In this document: in pieces, positions 53,633 to 62,703 of the stretch
How the letters are laid out: the number at the start of each line of letters is the position of its first letter
How positions within the stretch are numbered: position 1 is the first letter of the stretch
Assembly (NCBI GenBank): GCA_027214255.1
Contig: JAPWHL010000021.1
Location: 1-64,000, forward strand
Source: Roseovarius aestuarii
GTDB lineage: Bacteria; Pseudomonadota; Alphaproteobacteria; Rhodobacterales; Rhodobacteraceae
Length of the DNA: 64,000 nucleotides
Reading direction: 5' to 3'
The notes under the pieces: model-generated
The model's input: the letters and a program-made list of their open reading frames with translations, nothing else
Told to the model about the DNA's origin: nothing
Database searches by the model: none
Program-made: the position numbers and the translations under genes

Positions 53633-55486
53633 ATGACAAAGCAATCCAAAATCATCGCAACGGAGGCCCGTATCCCACTGGCTAAACTGACCCTTTCCCC
53701 CTTGAACCCGCGCCAGTCTGTGCCGGAACAAGATGTGGTTGAACTGGCAGAAAGCATCTGGGCCGCTGGCCTTATTCAGAGCATCGCAGGGCTTGCCGAC
53801 AAGAGCGGCGGCGCTGAAATTGTTGCAGGCGGTCGCCGTTTGCGCGCCTTGCAGTATCTGGCAGAGCAACACCCGAACATGGCAGATACGCGCCCCGAAC
53901 TGGCGAACCCAATGGTGATGTTGGCCCCCGATGCGAAGACCGCCGAAGATTGGGCCAACATGGAAAATGTTGCCCGTCGCGATCTGCACCCCGCCGAGGA
54001 AATCCGAGCCTATGGTAAGATGGAAGCGAAAGGGTCCAATGCGGCCACAATCGCTCGTGCCTTTGCGGTGACAGAAAAGCATGTCTACCGTCGCCTTGCA
54101 TTGGCGCATTTGTCCGAGCCGATCATCGAGGCGTTGGCGGCAGGCGAAATCAATCTGAGCATGGCTGCATGTTTCACGATCAGCGACGACGAGAAACGCA
54201 GCCTTGAGGTTTTGGAGCGGGTACGCGGCGAACAATGGTCCGACTACCAACTCAAAAACATGCTGAAACCTGACAGTGTGGAAGGGTCCAACCGCCGCGC
54301 AGTTTTTGTCGGTGAAGAAGCCTACAAAGCAGCAGGTGGTAAAATCGGTGGCGATCTGTTTGCCGAAGTCAGTCTTTTCGACAGCCCCGAAATTCTGGAC
54401 GAGGTGTTCACCGCGAAACTGGACGCCGCAGCAAAGGAAGCTTGCGAGGCCGATGGCTGGAAGTGGGTTGAGACTGTCACCGAGCCATATGTGTGCAGCT
54501 ACAGCATGGGGCTGGACAAGTTTGGTCGTGTCTATGCCGTTGAAGGCGATCTGACCGAAGAACAGAGTGAACGCTATGACGAGTTGGCGGAATTGGCCGA
54601 AGGCGAGGTTTTGGACGAAGAAGGTCAAGCCGAGCTAGAAGCCTTGCAGGTGATCCTTGACGGTGATTTCAGTGAGGAACAGAAGGCCCATGCAGGTGCT
54701 TTTGTCTATGTGGATCGTGAAGGTTCGTTGAAGCTATCCGCTGGCATGGTGAAGCCCGAAGATAAACAGGCCGCTATCGACGCTGGCATTCTCAAAAAAT
54801 CGGCGCACAGCACTGGTAGCAGTAATGTGAAGAAGTCGCCTATCTCTCAAAAGCTGGCCGACGATCTGTCTCGCATCGCCCAAGGGGCGCAGCAGCACGC
54901 GATTTTGCGCGATCCTGACTTGCTGATCGACCTTCTGGCCTACCAGTTGAGCCACAATCTTTTCTGGAAAACGCCCTACGGGATTTCCCTGAATACCGTA
55001 CCGAACTGGCCGACTACTGAGGCCAATGGCTATGAACTGGACGAACGCCTGTCCAGCACTCCGCCGCGTGATATGTACGATGCCAAAGACCTTGGCGCAT
55101 CTTTCCGCGCCTTCCGTAAGAAGGGTGCTGATCACATCAAAGGCGAACTGACCCGCTTTCTGGCCGCGCAGTATCAGGGTGGTGATGCCAAGCTGGCGGC
55201 GATGGTGGCGAAGGAAACCAAGCCCAATATCCGCGAGGTTTGGACGCCGACCGCTGAAAACTTCTTTGGTCGCGTGGGTGGTCCTTACATGATCGGGATT
55301 TGGCGCGATCTTCTGGACCTGTCCGAAGATCATCCGACCGCCACAACTTTCGCCAAGCTGAAAAAGGGCGAGAAGGCCGAGAAGTTGGAGAAGCTGTTTT
55401 CGGACGCCGACATGCGCAAGGCGCACAACGTCACCGACGAGCAAGCCGCCAAGATCGACGCATGGTTGCCCGAAGGCATGGGCTGA
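53633..55486 (+). CDS. long ParB/RepB/Spo0J-family protein (617 aa)
   Basis: N-terminal ParB domain: PLAKLTLSPLNPRQSVPEQD, ELAESIWAAGLIQSIAGL, EIVAGGRRLRALQYLA; then the HTH region AEEIRAYGKMEAKGSNAATI, ARAFAVTEKHVYRRLALAHL. The remaining 400 residues are acidic with no known domain. ParB-like proteins of this length are typical of plasmid/ICE leading regions, where they are not paired with a ParA and may act as nucleases or ssDNA-processing factors. ATG 53633 (AAGGA upstream); ATG 53624 is alternative. Confidence 0.88.
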   Translation: MTKQSKIIATEARIPLAKLTLSPLNPRQSVPEQDVVELAESIWAAGLIQSIAGLADKSGGAEIVAGGRRLRALQYLAEQHPNMADTRPELANPMVMLAPDAKTAEDWANMENVARRDLHPAEEIRAYGKMEAKGSNAATIARAFAVTEKHVYRRLALAHLSEPIIEALAAGEINLSMAACFTISDDEKRSLEVLERVRGEQWSDYQLKNMLKPDSVEGSNRRAVFVGEEAYKAAGGKIGGDLFAEVSLFDSPEILDEVFTAKLDAAAKEACEADGWKWVETVTEPYVCSYSMGLDKFGRVYAVEGDLTEEQSERYDELAELAEGEVLDEEGQAELEALQVILDGDFSEEQKAHAGAFVYVDREGSLKLSAGMVKPEDKQAAIDAGILKKSAHSTGSSNVKKSPISQKLADDLSRIAQGAQQHAILRDPDLLIDLLAYQLSHNLFWKTPYGISLNTVPNWPTTEANGYELDERLSSTPPRDMYDAKDLGASFRAFRKKGADHIKGELTRFLAAQYQGGDAKLAAMVAKETKPNIREVWTPTAENFFGRVGGPYMIGIWRDLLDLSEDHPTATTFAKLKKGEKAEKLEKLFSDADMRKAHNVTDEQAAKIDAWLPEGMG

Positions 55487-55539
55487 AATCAGAGGCAGGG
55501 CGTAAGCGCCCTGCCCCATCCACCGATGGAGGTTTGGAC

Positions 55540-55728
55540 ATGGCATTTGAAAACGACACGAACCGAGGCCGAGTGCTGAAAATGGTTGAGACATTGCAGC
55601 TTATTTTGAAATCAGCGCAGTCCAACCGTGCCGAGGATACAGATATTCAAAACCTGCTGCGCCCGTTGACCGACGAGCTGGCCGGTCTGGTTGTCGCCGC
55701 CGCGCCGACCGTGGCGCAGACTTGCTGA
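55540..55728 (+). CDS. hypothetical protein (62 aa)
   Basis: ATG 55540 with GATGGAGG upstream, 53 bp after the ParB-like gene and probably the same operon. Helical soluble protein (NRGRVLKMVETLQLILKSAQ). Family unknown. Confidence 0.65.
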   Translation: MAFENDTNRGRVLKMVETLQLILKSAQSNRAEDTDIQNLLRPLTDELAGLVVAAAPTVAQTC

Positions 55729-55906
55729 TCTTTCGCGCCGTGAGCGGACCATCCTGCGGAAAGCGTGGAATGGTGCGCCATATCCGGCCACCCCTGTTTA
55801 CCTGCTCGACTTTCTGCACAGATACCTTGTTGGTGTCTTTCCGCTCGATGATCTGCCCTTTGACCCGTCGATTCCGACCGATGCACATGGTCGCCGTATT
55901 ACCTGA
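55691..55906 (+). CDS. possible small protein (71 aa)
   Basis: Frame with TTG 55691 as the only candidate start, overlapping the previous gene by 38 bases. Sequence WRRLADLSRRERTILRKAWN, then PATPVYLLDFLHRYLVG looks protein-like. Weak start signals; may be read by coupling. Confidence 0.4.
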   Translation: MSPPRRPWRRLADLSRRERTILRKAWNGAPYPATPVYLLDFLHRYLVGVFPLDDLPFDPSIPTDAHGRRIT

Positions 55907-55960
55907 AGGACGAAACGCCCCGTCCATCCGATAGAAATTCCTTGTGGTGAGGATCAACTG

Positions 55961-55986
55961 GCCCCGCTTCGGCGGGGCTTCTTTTT
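55961..55986 (+). terminator. rho-independent terminator of the ParB-like operon
   Basis: GCCCCGC-TTCG-GCGGGGC stem followed by TTCTTTTT. The T-run is directly followed by the left end of the 55986-63896 island, suggesting the island inserted into the terminator tail. Confidence 0.88.
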
Positions 55987-56142
55987 GTGTAAGTGGCCAC
56001 ATAGTTTGACCCCTATGGACAGCACTTTGACCTTTATGGCCAGATAGATTGACTTTTTCCGGCAGCAACGCTGACCCTTTTGGGTGAAGCGACCCTTCGG
56101 CCAACACCCGTCGAATTCGGACATAACTCAACGGCTACTGAA

Positions 56143-57057
56143 TTATTGTGGTGGTTGTGCAGTATTTTTGACGTATGATTTTAAGGCTGCTTTGAACTGT
56201 TTGGCTCTTTTGCTTAATGGTTTAGTCTTAGGATACACAATGTAATAACTGTGTTGCGCATCTACCCAGCCACCGAGAGGGCAGACCAAACGGCCCTGCT
56301 CCAATTCGGCTTTAACCGAATTGTAGTCAAGAATAGCAATAGCTCGACTGTTCAAAAGCATCTCCAAAGCAAAAGTCGTACTGTTTACACGTGTTATCGA
56401 CTTAGACGAGAGAGGGGTTGCTTCAGGGTTTTGAAACGAGGTTGTCAACCAATGTTCCCACTGGGATCTTATCGGATTGAGACCCTCAGAACATTCAATC
56501 CTGTCCAGAAATTCCAAATCCGCCTCACTTTTGATCCATAGTTTCGTCTCAGGAGAGCACACCGGCGCTATACGATCAGTCAAAAGTAACTCTGCTTGCT
56601 TGTCTTTATAGTTTCCAGATCCGTATCGTATTGCCAGATCAAAGCCATCTATGATGAGTTCACGCGGTGATGGTGAAAAATCAAACTCTACTTCGAAATT
56701 AGGATGCGCCTTTTTCAGCTTTGCCAACACATCCGGTATCCAAGAGGTGGCAAGACTCGGTACACAGGTGACCCGGAGGCTATCGGCTCGCCTAGAACTA
56801 TTCAACTGCTCTGTCGCACGGGCTATTTCGTGGAGTCCCGACCGAATACTACGTGCATATGTTTTCCCATTTTCAGTCAACACAAGTGCGTTGGAATTTC
56901 TTTGAACGAGTGACACGCCGACGCTATATTCAATATTCTTTATGTGTTCCGACACCGTTGACGGTGAACTACCGAGTTCATTTGCAGCGGCTCTTATGCT
57001 GCCCAGTCTGGCAACAACTTCGAACACTTTAAGACTGTTTAGTGGCGGTAATTTCAC
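56143..57057 (-). CDS. LysR-type regulator (304 aa)
   Basis: GcvA-like HTH: LNSLKVFEVVARLGSIRAAA, SEHIKNIEYSVGVSLVQRN; effector domain with GFDLAIRYGSGNYKDKQAEL. First gene inside the left end of the island; oriented like the methyltransferase and EamA genes. Probably the pathway-specific regulator. Confidence 0.87.
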   Translation of the reverse strand: MKLPPLNSLKVFEVVARLGSIRAAANELGSSPSTVSEHIKNIEYSVGVSLVQRNSNALVLTENGKTYARSIRSGLHEIARATEQLNSSRRADSLRVTCVPSLATSWIPDVLAKLKKAHPNFEVEFDFSPSPRELIIDGFDLAIRYGSGNYKDKQAELLLTDRIAPVCSPETKLWIKSEADLEFLDRIECSEGLNPIRSQWEHWLTTSFQNPEATPLSSKSITRVNSTTFALEMLLNSRAIAILDYNSVKAELEQGRLVCPLGGWVDAQHSYYIVYPKTKPLSKRAKQFKAALKSYVKNTAQPPQ

Positions 57058-57246
57058 AACTTGACTTAAACCTCTAACCCGAACGCAAATCTATTGGATA
57101 GATGATAGACTATGCAGAATAGTTACATTGAGGGAAGGCACTTTGAACGCCTAGTCTAGCTGACGAACAACGAGCGCCTTGCCAACAGAGCGCGTTCCGA
57201 TTGGTTAGTCTTGGACGCAATAGAGTTACAGTAACCCAGCTCAAAG

Positions 57247-58023
57247 CTATGTCAGTACAACATAACCGTACTCTCCGTTTTGGACATGCTCAGCGTCAGC
57301 ACAGGTTTCAATGACCGGCTTGAGACGCTCGGCAGGCAAGTAGCCCGTTTCAAGGTAAATCTTAGCAGCCCACTTCTTGGCGGCTACAGATTTATAGAAT
57401 TCAACCAGGGGCTTTACGACGCCAGCGGGATCGCAAATGGCAATCGATGGCATCTGTGGGCGCTCTTCCATCTCCTGATCTGTATATTCGAAGTCGCCAC
57501 CGTAGGGAATATTTGCCACAATCAAGTCAGGCACAACGCTCACAATGTCATCCACGAAGTAACTCTCTAGAAAAGGAACATTGACACCATGCCAAGTGGC
57601 GTTCCGTTGTGCCACCGCCAGTGCGCCTGGGTCGATGTCAGACGCAAGAACAGTAAGATCAGGCCTTTCCAGTTTGAGAGTGATTGAAATCCAACCACAG
57701 CCTGTCCCAACCTCCAAAACTACAGCATTCTTCGGGGCGTCGGAGATTACGCGTCGCACTAATTCTTCGGCGTACTGATCAGGGATATAGCAGCGCCGAT
57801 CAACGGAGAACTTTCGACCCATCATCGTGACATGGCCTCGCAGATAGGCATTCGGCTCTCCGAATTTCTTCCTGATCGCCAATCGCCGGAGTATGCTCGC
57901 ACTGCCGCCAGACAGATCAACAAGTTCATCTAGCTCTTCATTCGGTATCCCGCTCAAGCCCGCCTGATCAAATATACTTTTCTCACTGAAAGTAGTTTGG
58001 TGCGTTATCTGGTCTTGTGACAT
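57247..58023 (-). CDS. SAM-dependent methyltransferase, HemK-like fold (258 aa)
   Basis: Class I motif I VLEVGTGCGW at 103-112, acidic loop ASDIDPGALAVAQRNA and a motif IV NIPYGGDFEY (N171-I-P-Y) related to the NPPY of N-methyltransferases acting on amide or amine nitrogen. N-terminal 90 residues are helical (DELVDLSGGSASILRRLAIR). A small-molecule N-methyltransferase is likely in this context; protein-glutamine methylation is the alternative. Transcribed after the EamA gene with a 14-bp gap. Confidence 0.8.
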   Translation of the reverse strand: MSQDQITHQTTFSEKSIFDQAGLSGIPNEELDELVDLSGGSASILRRLAIRKKFGEPNAYLRGHVTMMGRKFSVDRRCYIPDQYAEELVRRVISDAPKNAVVLEVGTGCGWISITLKLERPDLTVLASDIDPGALAVAQRNATWHGVNVPFLESYFVDDIVSVVPDLIVANIPYGGDFEYTDQEMEERPQMPSIAICDPAGVVKPLVEFYKSVAAKKWAAKIYLETGYLPAERLKPVIETCADAEHVQNGEYGYVVLT

Positions 58024-58037
58024 TGCAGTACCCTTTC

Positions 58038-58955
58038 TTAGGTATCAAGATTATTTGCCGGTAGGTTTTTGGCCCCAACTTTCAATGTTGATAGCGCAAC
58101 GCCACACGTAATGATGATGGCTCCGATCCAGCGGATAGCCGTCACTTCTTCTCCAAGAAATAAAATGCCGCCACCGATAGAAATTGCAGGCACCAAGAGC
58201 AGGTAGGGCGCGACATAGCGAACTTCAAACCGGGCCAAGAGGTAATACCAAATGCCGATGCCCATCGCTGTCATAGCCGCGCCAAGGTAAAAGATTTCGG
58301 CCCATGTTCTGAGGGCGATGTTACTCAGTCCCGCAATACCTTCCGGTTCCAACCAAAGAGAAACGAGAGCCAATTGTGGTGTAGAGAGGGCTGCTAACGC
58401 ACCCAACAACGCTACGCTTCCGGTTATGCCTGTTTTCCGAATCCAAAGCTGTCCGATAGCCCAGACAAAAATACTGAAAATGACCATGACAATCCACACG
58501 AGACCCCCACTTGCTGCCGGTGCCCCTGCCACCAAGATGACTCCGAAGACCGCGAGCACTATTCCAACGACAGCGGTGCGGGATGGTCGTTCATGAAGAA
58601 ACAGGGCAGACAACGCAATTAGAACCGGAGCTTCAAGTTGAACTAATAGGATCGTCAGCGAAACATCCAGTTTAGCTAACCCAATATTGGAAAGGCTATA
58701 CGGCGCACTGAGTGCGAACACTGATAGGGGAAGCAGGTGCACCAATCTAATCTTGGGCCAGCCAGTAAATGGGAGGATAAGAATAGCCGCTAAGCCAAAG
58801 CGCAGCGCCGCCATTTGTATGGGTGGCAATTGTTCTAATGCGGATTTACCGACGATCCACCCCAAGCCAAAGATTGTAGCCATCAGGAAGGCCAACAGAA
58901 CGCTTTGTGTATTCATGGAACGTGGTTGCCTATCTCTGTTGAACTCAGAACTCAC
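58038..58955 (-). CDS. EamA/DMT-family membrane exporter (305 aa or 292 aa)
   Basis: Ten predicted helices in two EamA repeats (AFLMATIFGLGWIVGKSALE, AALRFGLAAILILP, ILFLGEEVTAIRWIGAIIIT). GTG 58955 or ATG 58916 are both possible starts. Likely exports the product of the island or protects the producer. It heads a minus-strand operon with the methyltransferase and is divergent from the desaturase-decarboxylase genes. Confidence 0.85.
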   Translation of the reverse strand: MSSEFNRDRQPRSMNTQSVLLAFLMATIFGLGWIVGKSALEQLPPIQMAALRFGLAAILILPFTGWPKIRLVHLLPLSVFALSAPYSLSNIGLAKLDVSLTILLVQLEAPVLIALSALFLHERPSRTAVVGIVLAVFGVILVAGAPAASGGLVWIVMVIFSIFVWAIGQLWIRKTGITGSVALLGALAALSTPQLALVSLWLEPEGIAGLSNIALRTWAEIFYLGAAMTAMGIGIWYYLLARFEVRYVAPYLLLVPAISIGGGILFLGEEVTAIRWIGAIIITCGVALSTLKVGAKNLPANNLDT

Positions 58956-59199
58956 CTATTCAGCATGAGAGGTCTCATGTCAGGGCAGGTTTTTCCGAAC
59001 AAGCATTCGAAAATCCGATTCACGTCAAAGGTTATTGAGATGCAATCTAAGCGGGAACCAGTGCGAGATGACTGCCTTGATAGAAACAGCCGAAGACCTT
59101 CATCGTAGATTTAACAAGCGTTTTTTCCTGTCGTATCGCAGAAACACCTTGCGCGAGGGCCTTGGTGTGCTGGCTCTTGATTTGGCAACGATCTTCCTA

Positions 59200-60050
59200 G
59201 GTCATGTTGACAAAAGGGATTCACACTGGCGCTCTGCCGTGATTCAAGCTGGTATCTACTATGGAGACCCGCTTGCCCCGAGACCTGATGAGCGACGACG
59301 AATGGTCGCTGTTTGAACACTTCATACTTGCTGTTCGCGCTCCAAATGGGCGCAAACCGACCAACCATCGCCTTGTTTTAGATGGGATTTTCTGGATCGC
59401 CCGCACCGGATCACCCTGGCGAGACTTGCCCGAAGAGTTCGGCAAATGGTCCAGCGTTTACCGGCAATTCCGACGGTGGACACTGGCGGGCCTTTGGGAG
59501 GATATTCTCGAGGCATTGAACCAAAGCGGAGCTGTCCCGGACGCCCTCCAAATGATCGACAGCACAGTCATCCGCGCTCACCATCAGGCTGCGGGCGCAA
59601 AAGGGGGACTCCGCGACAGGGTTTTGGCCGTTCAAGAGGTGGGTTTACGACCAAGATCCACCTCCGCGTCAACGCGCACGGGCTGCCAATGAGAACAGAC
59701 ATCACGCCTGGGCAAACATCCGATTATCTGGGGTTTGATCTGGTGATGAACGACAACTTGCCCGAACCGCGTGTGCTGTTGGCGAATCGGGGCTATGACG
59801 CTGATCGCATTCGAAAAACCATGAGCGAGCGCGATATTCTCACCCAAATCCCAATGCGCAAGACACGAAAGATGCGGGTCGGTGTGGATCGCGGGCTATA
59901 TAAGCTAAGAAACATGGTTGAACGGTGCTTCAACAAACTCAAGAATGCCCGCCGTGTCGCCACGCGATACGACAAAACCGCCGAAAGCTACCTCGGCTTC
60001 GTCGATATCACATCTATCCGCCTCTGGTTCCGTCATTTGTCAACATGACC
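59200..60050 (+). mobile_element. IS5-family (IS427-like) insertion sequence, about 851 bp
   Basis: Perfect 15-bp inverted ends GGTCATGTTGACAAA at 59200 and TTTGTCAACATGACC ending at 60050. TA is duplicated at the target (or, equivalently, CTAG at 59197-59200 and 60050-60053). It is unrelated at the ends to the IS at 17024. It lies nested inside the larger island and disrupts the desaturase gene. Confidence 0.92.
59261..60048 (+). CDS. IS5-family transposase made by -1 frameshift
   Basis: First frame 59261-59692 (MSDDEWSLFEHFILAVRAPN, then FWIARTGSPWRDLPEEFG, MIDSTVIRAHHQAAGAKGG); second frame to 60048 (GGFTTKIHLRVNAHGLPM, LLANRGYDADRIRKTM, VERCFNKLKNARRVATRYDK). Shift at GCAAAAGGGGG around 59598-59609. 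All DDE residues are present, so the element is probably active. Confidence 0.88.
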
Positions 60051-60910
60051 TAGTCGCGGCAATTTCTGGCGCAATGTCTTCATACGGAGGATTTATGGCG
60101 GGGCTTGTCTATGTGTTTGCGGTCGTCGTGATCGGAACCCGGCTGCGCTCATTTGGAAATATAGTACACGAGTGCTCACACGCGGGTTTTGTTGAAGATA
60201 GGTCGTGGAACGATGCCATTGGAAGGCTTCTATCAACGCTCTTGTGTTACTCCTACGACTGCTATCGTGATGGCCATAAGACTCATCATCTTTACACTGG
60301 GGACTATGAAAAAGATGAGGATTTTGCAGATACCAAGGCTTACGAATTCCATCAGCCGCTGTCTGTTGAGACCATTAAGCGCCATCTGTTTCGGCTGATC
60401 ACTTTTCAATTTTTCCCCTTTTACACAGGCAAGACCGTGTTCACCACCGAGGACCGACCGACATGGTTAGTTCTACGGCTGCTTTACGTGATGTTCGTGA
60501 TGTATGGGCTGCTCGGCATTTGGAATGGCTGGTTTGGGTCTGATATGATCGTTTGGTATTGGGTGGTTCCATATGTGACCGTACTGCCCATCATCGCGTA
60601 TCTTTCTGATTTGTTTGACCATGCCGGTCTCATTGGAAATGAAAACGAGATCGACAAGTCGCGAAATTATCCCGTGAAGAGCAGGGCGCTACACTGGCTG
60701 TTTTTCCCGAGACACGATTCATATCATTTGGTCCACCACCTTTTCCCGATGGTTCCAACCAAGCATTTAGCCGACTGCCATGAAATATTGATGGCAGAGA
60801 GCCAATACTACGCCTCGCGTCCCCATTCCTTTCGTGGCTGGCTATCAAACGTTTTTTTTCAAACCCCAGAGCTTTCAGGTGAGTATCAGGGCTTAAAATA
60901 GGAGTGTAAC

Positions 60911-61345
60911 ATGCTTGAGACCGCAATACTTGAAGCCGGGGACCCGAATGCCCCTCGGTATGCCACTGAGCTTGTCCGGCGCGAAAAGGTTAGACCCACC
61001 GAACAAATCAACGAAGGGCGCATGAAGTCGTTGGCTAGCAAGATTCAACGCGAAGGGCTTTGGACAAAACCAATCCTCGTTGAAGCATCAAAAATGGCAA
61101 TCATGGATGGCCATCATCGGTTTCATGCTGCCAGCTTACTTGGGCTCAGTAAGCTGCCATGTCTCATCCTGACTTATGACGACCCAAATCTGCGTGTAGT
61201 AGGCTGGGCTGGAGGTGCACCATATGATCATGTCAGAATTCTAGAAGCTGCAGTGAGCGGTGAGATGCTGGCATTTAAGACAACAAAACACAGTTTCTCA
61301 GGCGACGTTGCATTCTCCAATCTTCCCCTTGAGGCACTACGTTGA
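60911..61345 (+). CDS. ParB/sulfiredoxin-fold protein resembling free-serine kinases (144 aa)
   Basis: Compact single-domain ParB/Srx protein with MDGHHRFHAASLLGLSKLPC (DGHHR at 66-70) and an N-terminal VRPTEQINEGRMKSL; no HTH. This matches SbnI/SerK-type proteins, which phosphorylate free L-serine to O-phospho-L-serine, rather than chromosome-partition ParB. It is followed, with a 4-bp overlap, by a PLP decarboxylase and then a cysteine-synthase-like enzyme, the kind of enzyme that consumes O-phosphoserine. AGGAGTG precedes ATG 60911. Confidence 0.75.
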   Translation: MLETAILEAGDPNAPRYATELVRREKVRPTEQINEGRMKSLASKIQREGLWTKPILVEASKMAIMDGHHRFHAASLLGLSKLPCLILTYDDPNLRVVGWAGGAPYDHVRILEAAVSGEMLAFKTTKHSFSGDVAFSNLPLEALR

Positions 61346-62703
61346 TCGAAGCCCAAACAGAAGCAATGCCCATACTGACGGAAATGTGCAGTGACTTTCT
61401 GCACAACGAGCAGAAGCGGATCAGCGAATTGATGGGTTGTTTCGGATCTCCGCTCCATGTCTTGTTCCCACAGCAAGCGGCCGAGAACGTGGTAATTTGG
61501 AAATCAAAAATCGCGTCGGTGTACCCAAGGCTAGTGGTGCAGTATGCATTCAAAGCCTGCAAATCTATATCATTGGCACAAGCCTTTGCAAGTGAAGGCG
61601 CGGGTGCTGATGTTTCCTCAGTTGAAGAGTTTGTTTCAGCGATGCGGTGCGGCTTTGCTGCCGACGATATCTCGGTAACAGGACCGGACAAACCAAGCAG
61701 CCTGTTGGACCTTGCGATCACGCACGGTGCGACCGTGCATATTGATTCCGAAGAAGAACTTGGTCGCATATTAGTGATGCAAGGTGCAGCTAAGAAACAG
61801 GTCAAACTTTTCATCCGGATACGAAAACAAGGATCGAGATTTGGACTTGATCGCCAGGAAATCATGCAGGCCTTTGAAACGCTTGGAACCAACGGGTACA
61901 GTGAAGTCGGTTTGTCATTCCACCTCGGTGGTTATTCGTTGGAAGATCGTGTGGCGGCGTTATCGGATGCATGTGACGTTGCTTCACAAGCAACTGAATT
62001 CGCAGTTCGAGTTGGTTCGATTGATATTGGGGGCGGCTTCCCAGTCCGGTATCTGACCGTCCATAGCATCGCCGCCTTTTCGAAGGGCTTGCATCTGTCT
62101 GGTAAGCCAGAGATTGACAACTATCCATATGCAGCATGCGTTGCATCACATGATCATGCGCAAGCCATTACCGAAAAAACTTTACTTGATCCAGACCTCC
62201 GCAGTTTTTTTGAAGAACACAAACTGGAGATCCGGCTTCAGCCTGGGCGCTCGCTGCTGGAGCATTGCGGATTGACGTTGATGCGCGTCATTTCTGTGAA
62301 GCCAAAAGATGAACACAGTTCCTATGTGGTCTTGGAGGGGATGTCTTTTTCGGTTTCTGATCGATGGTTTGGTTCTGACTTTGCACCAGCACCCTTATTG
62401 CTAAAGACCAATACAGTCCGCCGGGCAGAGCCACACGACTACTACCTCGTTGGTCAGAGCTGTTTGGAAAGTGACGTGATCAGAAACAAAGCGGTGAGTT
62501 GGCACCAGAATCCATCGCCAGGAGATATCGTGTGTTTTGCGAACACGGCTGGGTATCAAATGGACTCCAACGAGTCGCCTTTTCATCAAATACCCTTGCC
62601 CGAGAAAGTGGCCGTTCTTCGAAGCGCCCAAGGCTGGGCCTCATACCGTGATTCAAACTGCAACGTTCGAGTGGAAAGCTATGATCATCAAATCACTAAC
62701 TGA
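61342..62703 (+). CDS. fold-III PLP-dependent decarboxylase (453 aa)
   Basis: Orn/DAP/Arg decarboxylase 2 family: PLP lysine in QYAFKACKSISLA (K71 when counted from TTG 61342), GADVSSVEEFVSAM, SIDIGGGFPV, ELRLQPGRSLLE (phosphate-binding GR) and GQSCLESD with the second-subunit cysteine. Similar to diaminopimelate/lysine/SbnH-type decarboxylases. TTG 61342 overlaps the previous stop; ATG 61366 is the alternative. Substrate not predictable from sequence; probably an amino-acid adduct made by the next enzyme. Confidence 0.85.
   Translation: MIEAQTEAMPILTEMCSDFLHNEQKRISELMGCFGSPLHVLFPQQAAENVVIWKSKIASVYPRLVVQYAFKACKSISLAQAFASEGAGADVSSVEEFVSAMRCGFAADDISVTGPDKPSSLLDLAITHGATVHIDSEEELGRILVMQGAAKKQVKLFIRIRKQGSRFGLDRQEIMQAFETLGTNGYSEVGLSFHLGGYSLEDRVAALSDACDVASQATEFAVRVGSIDIGGGFPVRYLTVHSIAAFSKGLHLSGKPEIDNYPYAACVASHDHAQAITEKTLLDPDLRSFFEEHKLEIRLQPGRSLLEHCGLTLMRVISVKPKDEHSSYVVLEGMSFSVSDRWFGSDFAPAPLLLKTNTVRRAEPHDYYLVGQSCLESDVIRNKAVSWHQNPSPGDIVCFANTAGYQMDSNESPFHQIPLPEKVAVLRSAQGWASYRDSNCNVRVESYDHQITN

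Larger units (their letters stand above)
59068..60901 (+). pseudogene. membrane fatty-acid-desaturase-like gene, interrupted by an IS
   Basis: Exons of one gene flank the IS: 59068-59199 encodes MTALIETAEDLHRRFNKRFF...DLATIFL, and 60053-60901 continues VAAISGAMSSYGG. Joining through one CTAG gives a continuous 326-aa protein. Histidine boxes HECSHAG, HKTHHLYTGD and HLVHHLFP plus membrane helices mark the membrane-bound desaturase/hydroxylase superfamily. Di-iron enzymes of this group also act on small molecules, for example dihydrorhizobitoxine. The remainder 60053-60901 keeps all boxes but lacks a native start, so the present allele is probably inactive. Confidence 0.85.

Noticed and set aside
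55601..56131. Minus-strand frame overlapping the ParB operon end and the island's left end
   Set aside because: It crosses a terminator and the transposon-like end repeats and shows no protein family pattern.
60911..61345. Plasmid partition ParB
   Set aside because: Only 144 residues, no HTH domain, and embedded in a metabolic operon; the DGHHR single-domain form fits serine-kinase-like proteins better.
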